Assembly: GCA_030636245.1 (NCBI GenBank)
Contig: DAOVXI010000099.1
Coordinates: forward strand, 1 to 6,832
Source: Deltaproteobacteria bacterium
GTDB taxonomy: Bacteria > Desulfobacterota > GWC2-55-46 > DRQE01
Length of the DNA: 6,832 nt
Direction: 5' to 3'
Shown here: piece by piece, positions 1 to 4,732 of the stretch
Layout of the letters: the number at the start of each line of letters is the position of its first letter
How positions within the stretch are numbered: position 1 is the first letter of the stretch
Position numbers and translations under genes: made by a program
The notes under the pieces: model-generated
The model's database searches: none
What the model was told of the DNA's origin: nothing
The model's input: only the letters and a program-made list of their open reading frames with translations

Positions 1-171
1 CAGCTATGGGAAACGACCATGGATCCTGAGAAACGCACCCTCATGAAGGTAAAGGTTGATGATCCGGTTGAGGCCGACGAGGTATTCACTCGCCTTATGG
101 GAGACCAGGTAGAGCCACGGCGTGAGTTCATTGAAAAGAATGCGCTCGCGGTATCCAACCTTGATATTTAG
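1..171 (+). CDS. gyrB: DNA gyrase subunit B, C-terminal end (partial)
   Basis: The open frame begins at base 1 and ends at a TAG at 169-171, giving the last 56 residues of a protein whose 5' part lies outside the window. The readable peptide begins [14 protein letters not shown], continues with [15 protein letters not shown] and VEPRREFIE, and ends in [10 protein letters not shown]. These are the conserved end of the GyrB Toprim/C-terminal region, and the NLDI terminus is typical of GyrB. GyrB is the ATPase subunit of gyrase, which introduces negative supercoils into DNA together with GyrA in the cytoplasm. The ending is intact, with no frameshift in the visible part. ParE shares parts of this block, but the exact wording and the NLDI end favour GyrB. 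The next gene starts 18 bases downstream on the same strand and appears to have its own promoter overlapping the gyrB stop. Confidence 0.95.
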   Translation, partial: QLWETTMDPEKRTLMKVKVDDPVEADEVFTRLMGDQVEPRREFIEKNALAVSNLDI

Positions 172-180
172 TGTTATGAT
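172..180 (+). promoter_or_regulatory. Extended -10 promoter element for the NYN-CSD gene
   Basis: TGTTATGAT reads as an extended -10: TGn at 172-174 followed directly by the hexamer TATGAT at 175-180 (5 of 6 matches to TATAAT). No good -35 is seen at 16-18 bases spacing, which an extended -10 can tolerate. A start of transcription 6-8 bases downstream would fall at about 186-188, only 2-4 bases before the ATG at 190. No Shine-Dalgarno sequence lies between. The prediction is by eye only. Confidence 0.45.
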
Positions 181-189
181 ATACCTGTC

Positions 190-1011
190 ATGACAAAAGA
201 TAAGGGAAGAAAAGTAGGGCTTTATGTTGATGTAGCCAACATAGCACGTAACGGCGGCTATGGTATGCGTTTTGATATCCTAAGGGACTTCGCAACAAGA
301 GAGAGCGGCGAGCCGATAAGGCTTAACGCATACGTTGCTTACGACGAAGACAGGAGCATGAGCGACAAGGAGTACAAGCAACGTACCATAAACTTCTACT
401 CAACACTACGAGACTTCGGCTTTAAGGTAATCGAAAAGGTCGTAAGCTGGTACACGGACGAGAACGGAAACCGCTTCGGCAAGGCGAACGCCGACCTGGA
501 CATGGCCGTTGACGCTCTCCTTCAGAGCGAGAACCTTGACAAGGTCCTCATGATAACAGGAGACGGCGACTTTATAGAGGTCATCCGTGCCCTTCAGAAC
601 AAAGGCTGCCGTGTTGAGTGTGTGGCCTTTCATAATGTAAGCTCTCAACTAAAACGAGAGGTCGATTTGTACATGTCGGGCTACCTCATACCAAACCTTC
701 TGCCAATAGAGGGTCAGAGCGGGAAAAAATGGGGTGAGCTTGGAAGCCGTGTACGAGGCATCTGCTACACATATAATCACGCAAAGAACTTTGGTTTCAT
801 GCGACACCTTGACCACATAGGCGAAGGACTCTGGATAACAGACACAAGACGCGAAGACAGCCCATATGAAACGGTCTTTGCTCATGAGTCAAGCTTTGAG
901 GAAGGTACCGACTTCAATGCTCTTCCAAGACGGGATCAAATATTCGAGTATGAACTCTCAAAAGGTGATAAAGGTCTTCAGGCAACCAACATAGTAAAGA
1001 TCTATCCCTAA
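190..1011 (+). CDS. NYN/LabA-like PIN-fold ribonuclease with C-terminal cold-shock domain
   Basis: This 273-residue protein has two domains. Residues about 7-170 are a NYN (LabA/DUF88) PIN-like domain. The acidic metal-binding positions are visible as D14 in GLYVDVANI, D102, D104 and D108 in ADLDMAVD, and D125 and D127 in TGDGDF. Residues about 186-272 resemble a cold-shock/OB-fold RNA-binding domain, with an RNP1-like KNFGFM (199-204), an RNP2-like ETVFAHES (227-234) and the usual ending in which the chain passes through QATNIVKI. Family knowledge makes it a metal-dependent RNase, so the natural inference is a cytoplasmic enzyme that binds single-stranded RNA with its tail and cleaves with the NYN domain. 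The exact substrate is unknown. ATG 190 is the only reasonable start: an in-frame TGA lies at 178-180, and the next Met (26) is past the essential D14. No Shine-Dalgarno is visible. It follows gyrB on the same strand but probably has its own promoter. Confidence 0.85.
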   Translation: MTKDKGRKVGLYVDVANIARNGGYGMRFDILRDFATRESGEPIRLNAYVAYDEDRSMSDKEYKQRTINFYSTLRDFGFKVIEKVVSWYTDENGNRFGKANADLDMAVDALLQSENLDKVLMITGDGDFIEVIRALQNKGCRVECVAFHNVSSQLKREVDLYMSGYLIPNLLPIEGQSGKKWGELGSRVRGICYTYNHAKNFGFMRHLDHIGEGLWITDTRREDSPYETVFAHESSFEEGTDFNALPRRDQIFEYELSKGDKGLQATNIVKIYP

Positions 1012-1100
1012 ACTCTACTTGCGAATCAACATAACTAAACGTTCCAACATAGTAAACCACCGATCATACAGATACTTCCCCCTACTTCTTAACTCTACTT
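986..1100. repeat. Degenerate repeat of the NYN-CSD gene 3' end in the convergent gap
   Basis: The 13-mer CCAACATAGTAAA occurs at 986-998, inside the 3' end of the NYN gene, and again at 1044-1056. A weaker relative, TCAACATAACTAAAC, lies at 1026-1040. A second element, AACTCTACTT, occurs at 1011-1020 (overlapping the stop codon) and at 1091-1100 (overlapping the tatC stop). The two elements keep the same order, but the distance between them differs, as expected of an old imperfect duplication with an insertion. The 83-base gap between the convergent genes shows no convincing stem-loop followed by a T-run on either strand. Confidence 0.5.
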
Positions 1101-1823
1101 TTTCTTCCCGAAGATAAGTGCGAGCAAAACACCAAGAAAGTAAAGTACCATCAAGGGCCCTGCCAGAAGAAGCTGGCTCACTACATCCGGAGGAGTAAGG
1201 AAAGCACCAAAGAAGACCGAGCAAATAAGAGCGTACTTCCACCACCCGGCAAGCTGCCTTCCGCCGACAACCCCAACGAGTGACAAAATAAGCACAACCA
1301 GCGGCAACTGGAACGCAACGCCGAAAGCGAACAAGAGCTTTGTGGTAAGGGCAAAGTAAAGCCCCATTGATAGAACCGGTCTGAGCTCAGGTCCCGAGTA
1401 TCCAAGAAGATATTTCAGGGCAAATGGAAGGACAAGCGTGTAACAAAAGATAACACCAAGAGTAAAGAGAATGGTAGAAAAGAAGACCGAGGGCAAAAAC
1501 CACCTCTTCTCCCCCGCGTAAAGCCCGGGAGAGACAAAGGCCCAGCACTGATAGATTATGACAGGAGCAGCCAAAAGTATCCCCCCCACGACACCGACCT
1601 TCAGATATGTAAAGAAAGGTTCCGTAACGGCGGTGAAGGCCAAAAACTTATCGCTGCCGGGAAAGGCCGGCCTAAGCGGTTCGGTAAGGAGCTCGTATAG
1701 CTCGGCTGAAAAGTAGTAAGCAACACAAAATGAAGCGGCAATGGATAAAAGGCAATAGATCAGCCTTCGTCTAAGCTCCGTTAAGTGCCCGGCTAGTTCC
1801 AATTTATTTTCATTATCCGTCAT
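1095..1823 (-). CDS. tatC: Sec-independent protein translocase TatC
   Basis: This 242-residue multi-pass inner-membrane protein is the twin-arginine signal-peptide receptor and core of the Tat translocase, which exports folded proteins. Visible TatC signatures are the N-terminal HLTELRRRL (13-21, with E16 matching the conserved cytoplasmic Glu), FVSPGLYAGEKR (96-107, with the conserved Glu at 105) and FLTPPDVVSQ (208-217) before the last helices. About six hydrophobic segments and a Lys-rich cytoplasmic tail (GKKK) give the normal family length. The transmembrane position usually written FE-x-P reads FQLP here (Q172), so the intramembrane Glu is replaced by Gln. The ATG at 1823 places the HLTELRRRL helix at the usual distance from the start, but only a weak AAGA-type ribosome site precedes it. 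It lies 56 bases downstream of the tatB-like gene and is probably in the same transcript. Its 3' end converges on the NYN gene. Confidence 0.96.
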   Translation of the reverse strand: MTDNENKLELAGHLTELRRRLIYCLLSIAASFCVAYYFSAELYELLTEPLRPAFPGSDKFLAFTAVTEPFFTYLKVGVVGGILLAAPVIIYQCWAFVSPGLYAGEKRWFLPSVFFSTILFTLGVIFCYTLVLPFALKYLLGYSGPELRPVLSMGLYFALTTKLLFAFGVAFQLPLVVLILSLVGVVGGRQLAGWWKYALICSVFFGAFLTPPDVVSQLLLAGPLMVLYFLGVLLALIFGKKK

Positions 1824-1879
1824 TTATATTCTTGGGTATTTGCTTGAAAACACTCGCTTGACGAGAATAAGCTCTTTGG

Positions 1880-2092
1880 TCAGGGTTTTTCCCGGGACGG
1901 ATCTGAAGAGCTTTCTCCGCCCTTTTCACCGGCCTCTGTTTCTATGGAGGAACGAAGCTCCGCGAATGCTACCCGTAGGTCCCGGTACGCGCCGCCCAGC
2001 CATTTACTGAGCTCGACAAGTTTTTCCGGGCCAAGTATCACAAAGGCGATTATGAGCAGTACGGTTATCTCAAGTATTCCTATGGAGAACAC
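1880..2092 (-). CDS. tatB: Twin-arginine translocase subunit TatB (or TatA/TatB-type)
   Basis: This 70-residue protein has the TatA/B layout. There is a short N-terminal transmembrane helix (about 5-20), a G21-P22 hinge, an amphipathic helix (about 24-50, EKLVELSKWLGGAYRDL) and a hydrophilic charged tail. The start MFSIGILE with Glu8, and the hinge written LGP rather than FG, are TatB-like features. The short length and lack of a long tail are closer to TatA, so it may serve either or both roles with TatC. The start is GTG at 2092, supported by the MF-x-IG family N-terminus and by AGGAG (2099-2103) six bases upstream. That ribosome site overlaps the TAG stop of the upstream usp gene, which suggests translational coupling. 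The gene ends with TGA at 1880-1882, 56 bases before tatC. No second TatA-type gene is seen in the window. Confidence 0.88.
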   Translation of the reverse strand: MFSIGILEITVLLIIAFVILGPEKLVELSKWLGGAYRDLRVAFAELRSSIETEAGEKGGESSSDPSREKP

Positions 2093-2098
2093 AGCCCT

Positions 2099-2103
2099 CT
2101 CCT
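2099..2103 (-). promoter_or_regulatory. Shine-Dalgarno of the tatB-like gene, overlapping the usp stop codon
   Basis: On the minus strand the sequence reads TAGGAG. TAG (2104-2102) is the stop of the universal stress protein gene, and AGGAG (2103-2099) is a full Shine-Dalgarno core six bases before the GTG start at 2092. The site decides the GTG start and ties translation of the two genes together. Confidence 0.75.
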
Positions 2104-2560
2104 ACTTTGATGGAACTATTATGACAGGGCAAGAGGCCTTACGCATCACCCTCTCGGTTGTGGAACCGAAAATAAGACGGTCTACCTTTGTCTTTCCATG
2201 AGTGCCTATCACGATAGAATCAACCGTGTTGTCGTTTGCGTACTTTATTATCTGCTTATAGGGCTCACCCTTCAGCACAGCTGTCTTAAGGTTCTTAAGC
2301 CCCTTGAGGTGCTTTAAAGCGAACTTCTTTATATAATCAGATGCTTTTGCCTGATACTCTTTATCTATATTATTAAAGGACATATGCGGCTGATAAAACC
2401 CGGCGGCCTCCGACTTTGTGTTTATAACATGCACCAGATGAACAGTTGATTTGAACTGCTTTGCCAACTCATGTGCCTGCTTAACGGCCTCAATGGAAGC
2501 GTCTGTGAAATCGGTTGGTACGAGGATCTTCTTGAATTTTGATGCTGTTTTTCTTGCCAT
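2102..2560 (-). CDS. Universal stress protein (UspA family), ATP-binding type
   Basis: This 152-residue single-domain Usp protein begins MARKTASKFKKILVPTDF, with the conserved Asp at 17. Near the C-terminus it has the ATP-binding signature G-x2-G-x9-G-S/T (G119, G122, G132, S133) in the block from IGTHGK to FGSTTERV, then the usual CPVIIVPSK end. Usp proteins are cytoplasmic stress-response nucleotide-binding dimers, and the specific role here is unknown. The frame stays open upstream to 2626, but ATG 2560 is chosen for two reasons. AGGAG (2566-2570) lies five bases before it, and the longer version would translate through the likely promoter at 2598-2626. It is the first gene of a probable usp-tatB-tatC operon: its TAG stop lies within the ribosome site of the next gene, nine bases before that gene's start. 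Confidence 0.92.
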   Translation of the reverse strand: MARKTASKFKKILVPTDFTDASIEAVKQAHELAKQFKSTVHLVHVINTKSEAAGFYQPHMSFNNIDKEYQAKASDYIKKFALKHLKGLKNLKTAVLKGEPYKQIIKYANDNTVDSIVIGTHGKTKVDRLIFGSTTERVMRKASCPVIIVPSK

Positions 2561-2565
2561 GATCA

Positions 2566-2570
2566 CTCCT
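2566..2570 (-). promoter_or_regulatory. Shine-Dalgarno of the usp gene
   Basis: AGGAG on the minus strand lies five bases before the ATG at 2560-2558. It selects this start over an upstream in-frame extension of 22 codons. Confidence 0.75.
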
Positions 2571-2597
2571 AGGTAAGTAATATTTTTAACAACTGCT

Positions 2598-2626
2598 ATA
2601 ATATTATAAAGTGCCTGTTCTTTCAA
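2598..2626 (-). promoter_or_regulatory. Sigma-70-type promoter for the usp-tatB-tatC operon
   Basis: On the minus strand, TTGAAA (-35, 2626-2621) is followed by a 17-base spacer and TATTAT (-10, 2603-2598). A second overlapping AT-rich hexamer, TATAAT, sits at 2608-2603 but with only a 12-base spacer. Transcription would start near 2591, leaving a leader of about 30 bases containing the AGGAG ribosome site. The -35 lies inside a small inverted repeat (CTGTT at 2615-2619, AACAG at 2625-2629). Confidence 0.6.
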
Positions 2627-2647
2627 CAGTTTTCTCGCCTCGCGGGT

Positions 2648-2677
2648 TTGACTGTATGGGCAAAAAAATGGTAGATT
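2648..2677 (+). promoter_or_regulatory. Putative promoter for the deacetylase gene, implying a leaderless mRNA
   Basis: TTGACT (-35, 2648-2653, 5 of 6 matches) is followed by an 18-base spacer and TAGATT (-10, 2672-2677, 4 of 6 matches), preceded by TGG as an extended -10 (2669-2671). Seven bases past the -10 is exactly the A of the ATG at 2684. No Shine-Dalgarno lies before that ATG. The -10 match is modest and the call is by eye. Confidence 0.4.
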
Positions 2678-2683
2678 CTATTG

Positions 2684-4732
2684 ATGAACTGTCATCGACA
2701 TATTAAGGTTCACGCTCCAGGGGTTTGCAAGGGCTGCGACAAATCTCTATGCAAGGAGTGCGGCTGTGTCTGCGGTGTCGCCTGTGGGATCAAGGCTCGG
2801 GCAAGTATGTATAAAACCGTGCTCGGCCTTAACAAACCAACGCCAAGTAGAAAGCCCTTTGAGATACTTACCCGCTTTGATATCTATATAGCCGTACTTA
2901 TCATCTCCTACATTATTAAGTGCCGTGCTGAAGCTTTTTTAAGTAAAAGCTACTATATCATAAAGTCATTATCCGGCAATGCCTTCTACGGCTCACTCAA
3001 AACTACACGATTCATTCTTATAGCATCTCTTGCTGCTTTTGCGGCCACATATACCTTTCTCCTGATCATAAAGGCCGAGGCGCTATACCTTTTTAAATAT
3101 TCATACTCCCTGCTAACGTATCTTAAACGATCATTCCTGCGTCAAGGCCACCGCGTGCTCAGCGTGGTATTTGCCATATTGCTTCGGGTACTTAAGAAAG
3201 GTTTTAGAGTTGAAGAGTATCTTCGCAGGGTCATTACAGGGATCATATCCATAACACTTAAAGGCATATTTGAGAGTAGTTTGTATCTCTTAAAGCAACT
3301 CCTCTCAGCCGCTGCTTATCTTATAAATATTACCATATCAACAACTTCAGCGCTCGTCATAGGAATATTTGAAACGATCATCGAGGTACTGATATCCCTC
3401 TTTGCTCTTTTTGGAAGATTACCCCTAAGGGGTGCGAGTGCTCTTACTATACTCAGCATCCTTCTGCTCCACGCCTACAGCGACCCTCAAATATCGGCTT
3501 ACTACACTGAGCTTGCAGCTGACATAAAGCAAGAGCGTGCGCTATTACTTCGAGCAAAACTTGAGGCATCAAAGCAGACATCATCTATGAACACATCGCA
3601 GATGCTTCTTGCGAGCACAGAGATACAAGAAATGAACAAACCGGAGTCATTACCTGAAGTATCCGCTGTGCCAATGGATATCCTCTTTGCCAAAGTAGAT
3701 AAGGATAAAGTAAAACTACTTGAGAAAATATCCGAGAAGGTCACGAATGCTCCGCCGGTTGTTGAAGTAAAGAAAATGACCGCAAAGAAACATGGAGAAG
3801 AAGGAACCATCACCGCGAAGCTTGAAGCACCAAAAAGCAAAAAGAAGGTCACGCGTAAATCCTCAACACTACGATACCCATCGTTCCCGCCCGACATAAT
3901 CAACGCAAGCACCGATAGAAGCGAGATAACCCTCACCTTTGACGGTGGAGCACACTCTGGCGACACAATGGAGATATTGAGGATACTCCGCAAGCGCGGC
4001 ATAAAGACGACTATCTTCTTAACCGGCAGGTTTATTGAGCAAAACCCCGGGCTTGTAAAGATAATGTACTTTGACGGCCATGAGATCGCCAACCACACGC
4101 TGACACACTCTCACTTAACCGACTTTTCCAAGCAGTACAGACACATAACGCTCCCCAACGTTACAAAGGAATTTATACAGGAAGAGCTCATAGAGACCGC
4201 CGCGATATATAACCGTGTGACCGGACGCGAGATGGCACCTCTTTGGAGAGCGCCTTACGGCGAGGTCAACAGCGAAATACGCGCGTGGGCACTTGAAGCC
4301 GGATTCATGCACATCGGCTGGACATACGATAATGAAACAAGAACGAGCCTTGATACCCTTGACTGGGTCTTTGATAAAAAATCCCGCATATACAGAAGCA
4401 ACACAGAGATGCAAAATAGGATAATGAAGTTTGCCAACACCAGCACGGGACTTGATGGAGGCATTGTGCTCATGCATCTAGGCACACAAAGGACTACCGA
4501 CAAACTTGTCACAAAACTTCCCGAGATAATAGATTCTTTAATTAGCCGGGGATATAAGATAGTAAAGGTTTCAGAGCTTATAAGGGGTGACAGCTCGGCG
4601 GAGATCATAATGGCGCATATGAGGAAGCAAAGAGAAGAAGGCCGCAAGTTAGCTATGAACTCCGAAGATGTCGAAAAAATAAAATCAACAACCGCGATAA
4701 ACAGAAATGAAAAAGAGGAAGAAAACCTCTAA
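2684..4732 (+). CDS. Membrane-anchored polysaccharide deacetylase (NodB domain) with N-terminal B-box-like zinc finger
   Basis: This is a 682-residue, three-part protein. Residues 1-35 are Cys/His-rich: C3-x2-H6, C15-x2-C18, C23-x2-C26 and C30/C34, resembling bacterial B-box-like zinc fingers. Residues about 65-265 hold several hydrophobic stretches (clear ones near 67-79, 110-130, 220-244 and 251-264), followed by a charged linker (270-395). Residues about 398-635 form a NodB carbohydrate esterase 4 domain. Its motifs are TFDGG with catalytic Asp420, NHTLTH (His471 and His475, metal ligands), WRAPYG (522-526), DTLDW (Asp560) and LMH (His598). The second Asp of the classic TFDD is Gly here. 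Family knowledge predicts removal of N-acetyl groups from a cell-envelope polysaccharide or peptidoglycan; the substrate is unknown. A charged tail follows from 636. ATG 2684 is chosen over TTG 2681 because it fits the zinc-finger spacing and the predicted transcription start. The last 26 bases overlap the GT-C/TPR gene. Confidence 0.88.
   Translation: MNCHRHIKVHAPGVCKGCDKSLCKECGCVCGVACGIKARASMYKTVLGLNKPTPSRKPFEILTRFDIYIAVLIISYIIKCRAEAFLSKSYYIIKSLSGNAFYGSLKTTRFILIASLAAFAATYTFLLIIKAEALYLFKYSYSLLTYLKRSFLRQGHRVLSVVFAILLRVLKKGFRVEEYLRRVITGIISITLKGIFESSLYLLKQLLSAAAYLINITISTTSALVIGIFETIIEVLISLFALFGRLPLRGASALTILSILLLHAYSDPQISAYYTELAADIKQERALLLRAKLEASKQTSSMNTSQMLLASTEIQEMNKPESLPEVSAVPMDILFAKVDKDKVKLLEKISEKVTNAPPVVEVKKMTAKKHGEEGTITAKLEAPKSKKKVTRKSSTLRYPSFPPDIINASTDRSEITLTFDGGAHSGDTMEILRILRKRGIKTTIFLTGRFIEQNPGLVKIMYFDGHEIANHTLTHSHLTDFSKQYRHITLPNVTKEFIQEELIETAAIYNRVTGREMAPLWRAPYGEVNSEIRAWALEAGFMHIGWTYDNETRTSLDTLDWVFDKKSRIYRSNTEMQNRIMKFANTSTGLDGGIVLMHLGTQRTTDKLVTKLPEIIDSLISRGYKIVKVSELIRGDSSAEIIMAHMRKQREEGRKLAMNSEDVEKIKSTTAINRNEKEEENL

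Noticed and set aside
1012..1094. Bidirectional terminator in the convergent gap between the NYN and tatC genes.
   Set aside because: No stem of useful length followed by a T-run could be found on either strand.
1944..2201. 85-codon + strand open frame across the tatB/usp junction.
   Set aside because: It is antisense to two genes with strong family signatures, has low-complexity composition and shows no start signals.
2561..2626. In-frame N-terminal extension of the universal stress protein by 22 codons.
   Set aside because: The ATG at 2560 has a strong AGGAG site and the family's usual N-terminus. The extension covers the likely -35 and -10 boxes.
2615..2629. Possible LexA-type box (CTGT...ACAG) in the usp promoter.
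   Set aside because: The spacing is seven bases rather than the eight of the E. coli-type consensus, and the flanks do not fit. Kept only as an unassigned dyad.
2681..2683. TTG as the deacetylase start codon.
   Set aside because: ATG follows immediately at 2684, no ribosome site favours TTG, and the predicted transcription start falls on the ATG.
2656..2706. Small overlapping + strand reading frame (17 sense-plus-stop codons, MGKKMVDSIDEL...) across the deacetylase start, as a possible regulatory upstream ORF.
   Set aside because: No ribosome site precedes it, and if the transcript begins near 2684 it would not be in the mRNA.
3502..4098. Long antisense open frame (198 codons, minus strand) inside the deacetylase gene.
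   Set aside because: The opposite strand encodes clear NodB motifs. The antisense product has no recognisable domain and no ribosome site, so it is a shadow frame.
4714..4730. Small hairpin AGAGG-N7-CCTCT at the deacetylase/GT-C overlap, considered as a terminator.
   Set aside because: The stem is only five bases, there is no T-run, and it lies within both coding regions, where termination would silence the downstream gene.
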